This document shows positions 54,185 through 64,000 of a stretch of 64,000 nucleotides of DNA, piece after piece. Numbering within the stretch: the stretch's first letter is position 1; the number at the start of each line of letters is the position of its first letter. The notes under the pieces are model-generated. The model was not told where the DNA came from and did not search any database. It saw nothing but the letters and a program-made list of their open reading frames with translations. This DNA comes from Knufia peltigerae. Taxonomy: Eukaryota; Ascomycota; Eurotiomycetes; Chaetothyriales; Trichomeriaceae. Location: NCBI GenBank assembly GCA_030247855.1, contig JAPDRN010000038.1, forward strand, positions 217,854 through 281,853, in the 5' to 3' direction. The position numbers were made by a program, and so were the translations under genes.

Positions 54185-55974
54185 ATGTTTGGGAAGAAAG
54201 AGAAGGATGCCGACTCGGATTCTATACAACCTCGCTCCAGCACCGACGGCTCTGCCAATGTAGCAGCGTCGCCCAACAGTCCCATTGCCATCAAGACCAG
54301 CGACCTATCTCCCCAGTCCGAAACCCCGGGGCGGAAGCCTACAGAAGACCCTACTTCCTCTCCCAGAGACGAACAGAAAAAGCGCAGGAGTAGTAGCGCC
54401 AAAGCGAAAGAGATCTTCACCCAAGCCAAAAATTCGCTCATCCACGGAGACAAGGACGGACCTCAGACACCCATGCAAAAGTTATCCAAAACCGACGCCG
54501 CCCTGAGTGTGCCTCAAGGCTCACTCAACAACTCGGCCGGCGAGTCTCGTCCGACACCCAACTCGTCGTTCTTGGTCGGAGTGACCGAGGACAAGAACAA
54601 GAAATGTCGCCGGACTATGGAAGACACCCACTCCTACCTCTACAACTTCCTCGGCACCCCCGCACCCGTGCTGACCGACAACGCCCTCACCCAAAAGAAA
54701 TCGATTGAAGATCGAAATAGCTTGACCTCGATACCCTCGGAGCCTGCGCACCACGTGGTCGAGACCGACAATGGCTATTTTGCCATCTTCGACGGCCACG
54801 CTGGCACCTTTGCCGCCGAATGGTGCGGGAAGAAGTTACACATCATCTTGGAGGATCTGATGCGCAAACACCCCAACACACCTGTACCCGAGCTGCTCGA
54901 TCAGACTTATACCTCGGCCGACAATCAATTGGAGAAACTACCCTTAAAGAACAGTGGATGTACAGCCATTACAGCGGTGTTGAGATGGGAGGACCGCGTA
55001 CCTACGAATAACTCCGCGACCGGCTCTCAGGCGATCGCGGCATTAGCAGCGGCGGCGGCCAAAGAGGCGGAGAAGAACGAAAAGACCGAGAAAAAGGACG
55101 AAACAAACGAGGCGACACCACGCTCTAACTCGACGGCCGAAGCGGCCGCAGCAGCAATCCAAGAAGCCAAGACCAAGGCTACACGGCAGCGAGTTTTGTA
55201 TACTGCCAATGTTGGTGATGCGCGAATCGTGCTTTGTCGAAACGGCAAGGCGCTTCGCCTTTCATACGATCACAAGGGCATGGATGAGAACGAAGGCAGA
55301 CGAATCACGAAAGCCGGGGGCCTGATCCTGAATAACCGGGTGAATGGGGTTTTGGCTGTCACTCGGGCACTAGGCGATTCTTACCTCAAAGATCTGGTCA
55401 CGGGGCATCCTTATACGACAGAGACTGTCATTCAGCCTGACCAAGATGAGTTCTTAATCCTGGCCTGCGATGGGGTAAGCTGATCTTCCGGATCTTGCCA
55501 AATGGACATTTACTAACGATTGTGTAGTTGTGGGATGTTTGTTCTGATCAGGAGGCCGTGGACTTGGTCCGTAACGTGCAAGATCCTCAACAAGCCTCGA
55601 AAATGTTGGTAGATCATGCGCTGGCTCGATTCTCGACCGACAACCTGTCGGTGATGATTGTCCGTTTCGACTCGAACAAGTTGCAGCAAAACACCAAGAT
55701 TGGCATCGGAGTCGAAGCAGAGGGTGACAAGGACAAGGGCGCCATCAGCGAAGTTGAAATGATCGTCTCAGAAGCCCGACGTCATTCTGGTGTAGTACAA
55801 GAAGGCGCGATTTCCGACCAGGACTCGGAAGAGTTAAGACAATCGGTCATCAAAGAGGCGGAAACCGAGGAAGAAGAGCCTGGACCAGAACTGACGCCAG
55901 AAGGTAAGGGAGAGGCGGAAAAGATCTTGGCTTCAAAAGATCAAGATGTCGAGATGACGGACAAGAGTGGATGA
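54185..55974 (+). CDS. PP2C-type (PPM) serine/threonine phosphatase
   Basis: Two exons, 54185-55474 and 55528-55974, separated by a 53-nt intron with a perfect TACTAAC branch site, give 578 residues. PPM motifs run in order: CRRTMEDTHSY, GYFAIFDGHAGTFAAEWC (metal Asp and Gly), KNSGCTAITAVL, YTANVGDARIVLC, VTRALGDSYLKDLV, LACDGLWDV and STDNLSVMIVRFD. Between the third and fourth motifs is an insertion of about 75 residues rich in Ala, Glu and Lys (AIAALAAAAAKEAEKNEKTEKKD). The N-terminal 135 residues are Ser/Pro-rich and disordered, and the tail is acidic. It resembles Ptc1-type phosphatases that dampen MAPK stress pathways; that role is inference. Confidence 0.9.
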
Positions 55975-57607
55975 GGTTGATGGATGCGTATACCATGCAT
56001 TTGCAATCCATGAGGTTCTTTTCGAGAGGCATCCGACAGTACATTCGACGCGAGAAAGGGGCGAGGGTGGCACTTTCTCGGTCTTTTGAGGCACATTCGG
56101 ATGACTAAAATGGGGACTGATGATGTCGAATTCTCTGAAGATTACACGAGTCGTCGGCCTCTATCGTTTGTTTAGGATTCGGTATTCACTTTTCATCTCC
56201 ATAGAGGTTCAGGTCATTGTGGGTTTTGGACACACTCGGAAGCCGAGTTGGAATACAGAAAGTCCTGGTTACCTACAGATGCTGGGGAGATGAAAGTTTG
56301 GCATGTATGCATCTTCTACGAGTAGCGCAAGGCAAACGAAGTAGATGGAGTGTACGAGTATTCATGCGGCTTTACTCGGGAGGTGTAAATGCAGTACGGT
56401 ACCTAAGTAGTTGAGATGTGTGTGGCGCGATCAACTGAATGCACGGTTGATGTCTGAATCAATATCAATTCCTTTTTCCAGTGAGTGAGTCATTCTACTG
56501 TATACAAGGAGGATGTAGGGAATGCTAGTAGTAAGTCGAGACAAGGCTGCACATTCGGACCACAGGTACAGATTGTGACTTGTGTGCATGAGAAGCTCAT
56601 ATCTACCTTGCTGGAAACACGCTTTCTCTTAACAATTATTACAGAGTTATAATAATTCTAGTTCTCGTTCTCAGGTTGAAACGGCGGTTCGGAATCATCT
56701 TCCTTTTCACCGGTTGTACGGGAGAGGGAAAAAAAGGTTGTACGGAGCTTCAGACCGAGTTCCAGCAAGTCGAAAACTTTGGTACGGAACAGATATACCG
56801 AATCGAGAGATGAGCTTTGGAAATTGTTGACCCCGGGGCCAACAAATGTACTGTGACTTTATCCGTACTGTAGCTAATTAATGAGTACTCCGTAGATACT
56901 CCGTACACAGTGGACAGAGTTAATCCGTCAAATCTTTTAGGCGGCGCCGGGTTCAAGCTGATAAAGATTCAACTTATAGGTGGCGTCAATTGGCGGTTCG
57001 GGGCGAGTGGAAGCCTACAATGGACTCATGGTATTGTACTCGTGCCCTGGGTAAAGAGTACAATGTTCAGCAAAGTCATGGAGTAGTACACGTACAAGAC
57101 AGTTATGTACCCTAGAGAAACCATTATCAATGACGGCGGCGATATAGAGATAGGTACAGAGTACGGAGTAATAATAACCTCATGGTCGATGATGTGGCTG
57201 ACTACTCGCATCAATCTGCACAGTCACATCACCGCTTATCAGGATCCATCAATTTATTCTCGTCTATCCAGGGAAGCTATTTATTTATTAGTTACTTGGA
57301 AGAAGTCAAGTTGTTATCCGTCAGACTCCACTGGCCTCTTGTCCAACTGGTGCTTGTCATCCGCCTTTGCCTTTGCGGTCGCCATTCAAAAAAAAATATA
57401 TCCGGACTTTGTTTCTACTGCCCAAAACCATAATTGTTACTCACATACTCCGTATTCTCCCTACAACTTCACGCCCTTCCCTGGCGACTGCCATCGTCCT
57501 AACAACTACGAGTACTCCTTCGTTCCTCAAAAGACCTCATGCTTTCCCCTTGAGTCGCCTTTTCCCTTTCCCCCCCAAATCCTTGTCCAAACATCTTCCG
57601 GCCCGCT
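55975..57607. other. Long intergenic region with 9-mer motif copies
   Basis: About 1.63 kb between the PP2C and NADH dehydrogenase genes. It holds four exact TACGGAGTA/TACTCCGTA copies at 56886, 56897, 57162 and 57446, the first two only two bases apart. The last 150 nt are pyrimidine-rich, probably the nde promoter. No gene is supported. Confidence 0.55.
56886..57454. repeat. Cluster of TACGGAGTA/TACTCCGTA 9-mers (four exact copies)
   Basis: Exact copies at 56886-56894, 56897-56905 and 57446-57454 (TACTCCGTA) and 57162-57170 (TACGGAGTA), all upstream of the NADH dehydrogenase gene. Confidence 0.75.
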
Positions 57608-59533
57608 ATGGCGAGCAAAGTCGCCCTGCGCATGAAGCCGGTGAGCTTCTCGATTGCGTCACGCAGGTCAATATCCTCCCTGGCCGCGACCTCCCTCCGT
57701 GGGACGGTGAAACCGTCCCCTGCGATTGCGATCGTTCCCAAGAAGCCGCAATGTCTCCCTCGCCCTCTCCTTCGACAGTCCTTCCGTCGCGGCTACGCCG
57801 ACGCCCCCCAGGCCACCCTCTCCCCGACCCCGAAGCCGAAGAAGCGCTTCAGGTTCTTCCGCTTCATCTGGCGGGTGACCTACCTCTCGACCTGTGCTCT
57901 GATCGGGTACACTGGCTATCAAATCTGGGAAGGCCGGAATCCAGCAGAGCAGTTTGAACCCGACCCGAGCAAGAAGACCCTGGTGATACTCGGTACGTGC
58001 TTTATTCTGTAATCCAGCTGCGGGAAAAAATCGTACACATGCTGACAATTTTAATCTTTCAGGTACCGGGTGGGGATCGGTCTCCTTGCTCAAGAACTTG
58101 GATACCGAAAACTACAATGTCGTCGTCATCTCGCCTCGGAATTACTTCTTGTTTACGCCCCTGCTGCCTTCATGCACCACCGGTACCATCGAACATCGCT
58201 CGATCATGGAGCCCATCCGGAACATCCTGCGACACAAAAAGGCACGAGTAAAGTTCTACGAAGCCGAAGCCACCAAGATTGACTACGAGAAGAGAATCGT
58301 CTACGCCAAAGATGACTCCGATATCAAGGGTGATACCATGGAGACCGAAATCCCCTTCGACATGCTCGTCGTGGGTGTCGGCGCGGAAAACGCTACCTTT
58401 GGAATCCCCGGTGTTCGCGAACATGCTTGCTTCTTGAAGGAGGTCGGTGATGCCCAAAAGATCCGAAAACAGATCATGGACTGCGTGGAAACTGCCACTT
58501 TCAAGGACCAAACTCCTGAGGAAATTAAGCGTCTTTTGCACATGGTTGTGGTGGGTGGTGGTCCCACCGGTGTCGAGTTCGCTGGTGAACTTCAGGATTT
58601 CTTCCAGGAAGACCTCCTCAAGTGGGTTCCGCAAATCAAGGACGACTTCCATGTCACTCTGGTCGAAGCTCTCCCCAATGTTCTGCCCATGTTCAGCAAA
58701 CAGTTGATCGAGTACACCGAATCGTCGTTCAAGGAGGAACACATCGACATCCGCACAAAGACCATGGTCAAGAATGTCACGGACAAGTACATCGAAGCCG
58801 AGATCCAAAAACCAGATGGAACCAAGGGCATCGAAAAGATCCCCTATGGTCTGCTCGTGTGGGCCACGGGTAACGCTTTGCGCCCTTTGGTCAAGGATCT
58901 CATGCAACAAATCCCCGCCCAAAAGAACGCTCGTCGTGGTCTCGAGGTGAATGAATACCTGGTCGTGAATGGTTCCGAAAACATCTGGGCTGTTGGTGAT
59001 TGTGCTGTCGCCAACTATGCCCCCACCGCCCAGGTGGCGGCCCAAGAAGGTGCTTTCCTCGCCCGCCTCTTCAACACCATGGCCAAGACTGATGCCCTCG
59101 AATCCGAACTCAAGCAATTGTCTGCTAAGCAAGCCACCGCCAAGCCAGACGACCGTACTGTCGTTTTGAACGAAATCAATGAGCGTCAACGACAACTTCG
59201 CCGTGTCAAGCAGATTGGTCCCTTCCAGTACTCGCATCAAGGATCTTTGGCCTATATTGGTGCGGAAAAGGCTGTGGCGGATGTGTCTTGGTTCAGCGGC
59301 AACATTGCGTCCGGTGGTACCATGACCTATCTATTTTGGAAGAGTGCATATTTGAGCATGTGCTTTAGCAGTAAGTTTCTTGCCATTCACCTTAACATCT
59401 CCTTTCTGCCTTGATCTGGTGGTGTTTTCCAGAGTATAATGGCTAACGAATTTCCGTAGCACGAAACCGTGTTCTCGTTGCTTTTGACTGGGTCAAGGCC
59501 AAGTTCTTTGGCCGTGACGTGTCCCGGGAGTAG
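57608..59533 (+). CDS. nde1: External alternative (type II) NADH dehydrogenase, mitochondrial
   Basis: Three exons, 57608-57992, 58063-59370 and 59460-59533, with introns of 70 and 89 nt, give 588 residues. The N-terminus is Arg/Ser-rich without acidic residues (mitochondrial presequence, about 1-65), followed by a hydrophobic stretch WRVTYLSTCALIGYTGYQIW near 89-108. The first Rossmann motif LVILGTGWGSVSLL binds FAD and the second, MVVVGGGPTGVEFAGEL, binds NADH. AVGDCAV is the usual FAD block. No EF-hand insert occurs, so it is of the calcium-independent type. It oxidises NADH and reduces ubiquinone without proton pumping. The membrane anchor before the FAD domain suggests an external (intermembrane-space) orientation as in yeast Nde1; internal cannot be excluded. 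Confidence 0.92.
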
Positions 59534-60068
59534 GGTAATGAACGAAGAATTTAACATCCGCCCACTCTTTTCCTACCTACCCAGGTAAGGTAATGAGAGA
59601 ACAAAGAAAAGGCCATGGACTCCGCCATATAGTTTGTATTGTTTGATTTGTTGAGAGCGTTGAGTCTGGCTAGGCAAGGGAAAGGAAGGAATGGAACATT
59701 CTAGGACGGGATTTACGTTTCTGCTTTTGTTTTTGCCTGTCCTTTTTCTTCTTCTGTTCCTGTCTAGGTAGAAGGGGAGAGAAAAAAGAAAGGAACGGAA
59801 AAAAAGCCAAGCAAGTGGTGGGATGTCTGTGTAACTACCTTGTCAAAGGTTTATGTATTACTTCCTCAAGGATGGAAATCAAGTCGCATGCACATGTTGT
59901 GATATTTTGTCTTTCTTCGACTCGAATGGTGGGTGGACAGGAAGGAGTATAGTATTGAACTCCTTCGATATTTCTACAGTTATTGACCCAAGTCTGTATG
60001 GGGTAATGCAAAATCAAAACCACACCAATTCCGTTCCCATCTTCTACCTCTCTTTTTCCCCCCCTCTA
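59534..60068. other. Convergent intergenic region
   Basis: About 0.53 kb between the 3' ends of the NADH dehydrogenase and ribosomal protein genes; purine-rich near 59770-59800. No gene. Confidence 0.5.
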
Positions 60069-61102
60069 CTACCACAACTTGTTCTCTTCTTTGGCCTTTG
60101 TCACGCCGCTCCGCGCCCGGGCCTTTTTCAACTCCTTCAACTGCTCCTCGCTGATGGGGGGTTTGAAGTACAGACTTGCTCCCTCACCGTCCTTGACCGT
60201 GTGGCTGAGGTACCCTCGATTCCTGGCGTCTCGGTAGTACTCCATGTCCTTCCGCGACGTCGGGTCCGGCAGTCTGTAGTCGTAGCCCATGCCGGCCACG
60301 CGCTCCTCGAGGGTCGACCCGCCGGCCTCCAGCAGGGCGGGCTCGCCGATGGCCCGGGGGTCCCAGCGCAGCGACACGAACGGGTGCATCTCGCCCTTTT
60401 TGATGCGCCGGATCGCCTGTTCGGTGTAGAACCGGGTCGTCACGCTGCCGCCGGCGGCCTCGACGGCCGCGATGGCCGACTGTGAAGCCTTGGACACGAC
60501 GATGTGGACGGGAGTCTTGAGCTCGGCGGCCCCGTCGGCGAGGAGTTTGACACCGTCTTTCGGTCGGTTGATGAGTCCCGACCGGCAGAGTTCCAAGAAT
60601 GTGATGGGTTTGCTCGGGTCCAGACGTTTTTGGTCGATCCAACTTTGAATCTTGTTCAGATTGACCGGGGTCATCTCCGTGGCGTGTCTAGAGTCGGCAA
60701 CAACACGTTAACATTTTGTTTTGCCAAACCTTACAGCTTTGCGGCATCCACCGGTAAAGGGACAAAAACTTACAGATTTACAAAACCATATTTGCCGTGT
60801 ACAATATGTTCGGGAGTTTGACCTCCATTGAAACCTTCCGGGACCTTGCCATGCTGTTTCTGGCCGTCCGAACCTCGACCTGACTTGCCACCGTGCCCTG
60901 AAGCTGGACCACGTCCTCGTCGGATGCGTCGATTGTAGGCGCCAGGTCGGTCGGAGAGCTCGCTCAAGATCGAGGCATGTCGTCGGGGTTGAGTATGGAG
61001 GAAGGGGAGGAGAAAGGACGGGATGGAAGCGGAAGGGTTTGACAGTAAGGTGTCGAGGTTGGCGCCTGGTGCGGCCAGCCGGAAGGGGAGTCGTGGCGGC
61101 AT
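60069..61102 (-). CDS. mrpl10: Mitochondrial large-subunit ribosomal protein uL15m
   Basis: Two exons, 61102-60774 and 60687-60069, with an 86-nt intron (GTAAGT), give 315 residues. The ATG at 61102 is the first in frame and starts an Arg-rich mitochondrial targeting head. RRIRRGRGPASGHGGKSGRGSDGQK is the conserved N-terminal rRNA-binding block of uL15, and GFNGGQTP follows. Exon 2 holds the L15 fold (VHIVVSKASQSAIAAVEAAGGSVTTRFYTEQAIRR), then a fungal mitochondrial C-terminal extension. The yeast counterpart is Mrpl10. It is divergent from the CAP10-type gene 498 nt away. Confidence 0.92.
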
Positions 61103-61600
61103 CGGCGGCGACTCAGGTTTGGGTTGGTGTCGGTACAAAAAGACGACGGGATGGTTTGTTTGAAGCTCTGCTCAGAGACAATCTAGAGTTCCATACAAAA
61201 AGTCCGCAATGCTGGTTTTTGTGAAAACGACGCCGCCTTAACACAGTTTCGCGACTTCGCCGTAAGACCTACCGAAGAGACCTCGCTGCTTTTGTAAAAC
61301 AGACCCCCGTATTCTTTCTCCGCTAACGAGTGAAAAGCCCAAGGCACGTGTGGCCAATCATCATCCACAATTTGCGGCCCCGAATACGAAGCCTCCTGAC
61401 AAGATGTTGAAGGCGACTTTTATTTCAATCCCCATCACTCTTTACTCATACTCTGTACACTCCATAACGACGACTGTGTCGGTCCCGATTGATGTAGCCG
61501 GGTGGCCAGTATTGTAACATTTTTCCCGGGCATCTGTCTATTTCCTCTCTTGTTATGTACTGATAAGCGACGGACCTCCTGCACCCCATCGCTCTCAAAC
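61103..61600. promoter_or_regulatory. Divergent promoter, mrpl10 / CAP10-type gene
   Basis: A 498-nt region between the divergent start codons. An open stretch upstream of 61601 begins with non-ATG codons and looks like leader. No clear motif stands out. Confidence 0.5.
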
Positions 61601-63709
61601 ATGGGGCCTATCGAGTTCAACAAACGGCGCATCTTCATCTTGTTCGGCGCCATCATCGCCTTCTACATCGTCTTCCACGGGATCACCTTCTCCGGGGACA
61701 GCCTGAGGGATGCCTCTGCTCACATCCCTCTCCCCGGTAGCCTGCGGCCCACCGAACACAAAGAGCCGCCGCCAGACACGACCGATCCAGATGAGATATG
61801 GGATCTAGATCCTCCTCCTCCTTCGGCGGCCGCCCCTCCGGCAGGGCAGCCTCCCACCGTATCCTCGGCACCGGCAACCCCATCTTCTTCACCTGTAACG
61901 CAGCGCCACTTCGACCTCCACCCGATCGCACAGCTGATGCAAAGGGCGGACGAGCAGTGGAGGACGTACGAGTCTAGCATCTCGACTTCGTTCAGGCAGA
62001 CCGTGGAGAAATACCGCAGTCGATACGGCAGACACCCTCCCCCCGGGTTCAAGGAGTGGTACAAATTCGCGCGCAAGAGAAACGTCTTCAACATCGACGA
62101 CTTTGAACAGGTCATGGACGACCTGAGGCCGTTCTGGGCCGTCAATGCGTCCGAGATACGGACGAGGGCCGCGCACATGTGGGAAGAGGAGAAGTTTGGC
62201 GTCTCGGTCATCCACGTACGGGATCACAAAATCTCCCGCATCGACTTTCCCAGTTGGAGATCCGAGACCATGGCGCAGGTCTTGGAGAAGTTTATTGAAT
62301 TCCTCCCGGACATGGACATCGCCATGAACCGTTTGGATCAACCCCGTGTGGTGGTGCCATGGGAAGACATGCAGAAGATGCTGCAGTACGAGTACGACAC
62401 GCGCGCCATGCCTCCCGAGGTCATGGACAATTTCACCTCGCACCAACCCGATTTACTGGACATGACCGTCGAGAACAAAGATGACGACAAGTCACGGCGG
62501 CTTGACGACGGATGGTTTTACGCTCCAGGACAACAGTACATGAAGATCGCTTCCAAGGCGTGCCCACCGGAATCTCCAGCACGATCCAACATGTCCATTG
62601 CCGCGGCCGACAATCTCTACAAGGAACCCGTGGCTGGCATCGTGAGCAATTTCAACCTTTCCTCGGATCTCTGCACGGTTGGTCCCGCCGTTCAAGACTT
62701 GCACGGCATGCTCTATTCGGCTAGCAGTATGATAGCCTCCCATAAACTTGTGCCCATCTTTGGAGAATGCAAGGTCAATGTCAACAGTGACATTCTCTTT
62801 CCCGCAAACATGTATTACCGCCACGACGAACGATACGACTATAGCGACAAGGAAGATCTCGACTGGCGAGATAAAGACGATACCATCATCTGGCGAGGCG
62901 TCACCTCGGGAGGTGTCCAGATCCAGGAGAACTGGCAAACCATGCATCGACAGCGACTCGTACAACTCATGAACGGCACTCATACTTTGCAAACGGGAAA
63001 AGAGGTCAAAGTTCTCACGGCAAAACGAGAAGATTTGGATCAGGAAAACATTACGTATCAAGTCTACGACCACTTCCAGCCTGCCCACTTTGCCAACCGA
63101 CACAGCGATGTTGGTTTTGTCGAAGCCTGGGGCTGCGTCCCGAACTGCAGTTTCTACGACAGTGTCTTCTCGTGGAAACCGCAAGTCTCGTTGACGTCTC
63201 AATTCAAGTCGAAATATTTGATCGACGTGGACGGACACTCTTTCTCTGGGCGCTGGCACGCTTTCTTACAGAGCAAGAGTCTCGGCTTGAAAGCGACCAT
63301 CTTCCGTGAATGGCATGACAGTCGACTACTGGCGTGGAGACATTTTGTCCCCGTCGACAATCGTTACGACGACATCTACTCTCTGCTGTCGTACTTTATC
63401 GGATATGGAGAGCCCAACATGGAGCACGCGATCGAAAAGGGCGACCTGAACCCGGACGTGTACATCGCCCCGCACCCCAAGGAAGCCCAGAAGCTCGCGA
63501 GACAGGGCCGCGAGTGGGCGAACAAGGTGCTCCGACGGGAGGATATCGAGGTCTACATGTTCAGGCTGCTGTTGGAGTACGGAAGGCTCATCGACGACAA
63601 CAGGGACCACATTGGGTACTCGGGAGATGGTAGCGAATTGGACAAGTTCGATGCCGGCGGTGAGGACAAGGAGCCTGGGAGGTGGGGGATTGGCGGCTGG
63701 AAGGATTGA
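61601..63709 (+). CDS. CAP10-like glycosyltransferase (GT90 family)
   Basis: Single exon, 702 residues; the ATG at 61601 is the first in frame. It is a type II membrane protein: short cytosolic head (MGPIEFNKRR), signal-anchor RIFILFGAIIAFYIVFHGITF, then a Pro-rich stem (about 45-110). The C-terminal half carries GT90 blocks: DTIIWRGVTSGG, FQPAHFANRH, SKYLIDVDGHSFSGRWHAFLQSKSL and KATIFREWHDSRLLAWRHFVPVDNRYDDI. The family includes Cryptococcus Cap10 and related xylosyl- or glucosyltransferases of the secretory pathway. It probably acts in the Golgi on wall or secreted glycans; the donor and acceptor are not known. Confidence 0.9.
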   Translation: MGPIEFNKRRIFILFGAIIAFYIVFHGITFSGDSLRDASAHIPLPGSLRPTEHKEPPPDTTDPDEIWDLDPPPPSAAAPPAGQPPTVSSAPATPSSSPVTQRHFDLHPIAQLMQRADEQWRTYESSISTSFRQTVEKYRSRYGRHPPPGFKEWYKFARKRNVFNIDDFEQVMDDLRPFWAVNASEIRTRAAHMWEEEKFGVSVIHVRDHKISRIDFPSWRSETMAQVLEKFIEFLPDMDIAMNRLDQPRVVVPWEDMQKMLQYEYDTRAMPPEVMDNFTSHQPDLLDMTVENKDDDKSRRLDDGWFYAPGQQYMKIASKACPPESPARSNMSIAAADNLYKEPVAGIVSNFNLSSDLCTVGPAVQDLHGMLYSASSMIASHKLVPIFGECKVNVNSDILFPANMYYRHDERYDYSDKEDLDWRDKDDTIIWRGVTSGGVQIQENWQTMHRQRLVQLMNGTHTLQTGKEVKVLTAKREDLDQENITYQVYDHFQPAHFANRHSDVGFVEAWGCVPNCSFYDSVFSWKPQVSLTSQFKSKYLIDVDGHSFSGRWHAFLQSKSLGLKATIFREWHDSRLLAWRHFVPVDNRYDDIYSLLSYFIGYGEPNMEHAIEKGDLNPDVYIAPHPKEAQKLARQGREWANKVLRREDIEVYMFRLLLEYGRLIDDNRDHIGYSGDGSELDKFDAGGEDKEPGRWGIGGWKD

Positions 63710-64000
63710 GCAATTCTCTCAACGAGTGAATTTTGCCGGTCAAGAATTTGTCATTCATTGATCTTTACGGCACCGGGCTCATTCGCCGCGCCTCCTTTTC
63801 ATTCTTCCAAAGAGGGTACTGGCATACACACACCAACTCCCAGATATACTGTGCTTTGAGCTTGATGTTCAAGGCTCGACGCATCGAGTATTGGCTGATT
63901 GCCCTCCTCGAGGACAAAATAACTCTGATGATGCCTCGGACGTGAGTGGTTCTGGGGAGAAACATTTTGCAAAGAGCTTTGAAAGGCACGCTCCGGTCGG

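Noticed and set aside
58170..59240. A 356-codon open frame antisense to the NADH dehydrogenase gene
   Set aside because: It mirrors a highly expressed gene with strong codon bias, shows no domain, and the sense strand is fully explained by the dehydrogenase.

Overview
This window is nuclear DNA from a filamentous ascomycete (Pezizomycotina). The evidence is many short spliceosomal introns of about 50-85 nt with GTRNGT donors and CTNAC branch sites, four Zn2Cys6 transcription factors, a HET-domain gene, PalH, and several MFS transporters. Gene content and the recurring intergenic 9-mer TACGGAGTA suggest Eurotiomycetes, possibly the black-yeast side, but this is an inference. I find 23 intact protein genes, one partial gene at the left edge, a frameshifted HET gene, one WD-repeat pseudogene and one doubtful ORF. 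Nearly all gene models were rebuilt exon by exon from splice signals and the reading frame closes in each. I saw no rRNA, tRNA, CRISPR or intact transposon.

Left part (1-34 kb), accessory in character: the end of a Golgi GDPase (GDA1); a Zn2Cys6 regulator; an HSL-type esterase; a DUF1479 oxygenase-like protein; a sugar-porter MFS transporter; a decayed WD40 gene; a PPPDE-thioredoxin-PUL protein; a small EF-hand-like protein; a flavocytochrome-b2-type 2-hydroxyacid dehydrogenase; a DHA2 MFS exporter sharing a 386-nt divergent promoter with a second Zn2Cys6 factor; a zinc-finger plus HET gene broken by one frameshift; an F-box protein; a secreted BBE-type FAD oxidase; and a third Zn2Cys6 factor of the UPC2-like type.

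Right part (34.5-64 kb), mostly conserved housekeeping genes: PalH/RIM21 ambient-pH sensor; a fourth, 1103-residue Zn2Cys6 factor; a UVRAG/Vps38-type PI3-kinase subunit; a mucin-like secreted CAP protein; ESCRT-III Vps2; mitofusin Fzo1; a PP2C phosphatase; an external alternative NADH dehydrogenase; mitochondrial ribosomal protein uL15m; and a CAP10-type (GT90) glycosyltransferase. PalH, the UVRAG-like protein and Vps2 all act at endosomal membranes. Fzo1, the NADH dehydrogenase and uL15m are mitochondrial.

The points most worth a second look are the 20-fold enriched intergenic 9-mer; the dyad operator candidate between the DHA2 exporter and its neighbouring regulator; introns whose length is a multiple of three (one of them GC-AG) that hide inside open frames of three genes; first exons of only 3 and 6 nt; the frameshifted zinc-finger/HET gene; and a peroxisomal-type C-terminus on the cytochrome-b2-like enzyme.
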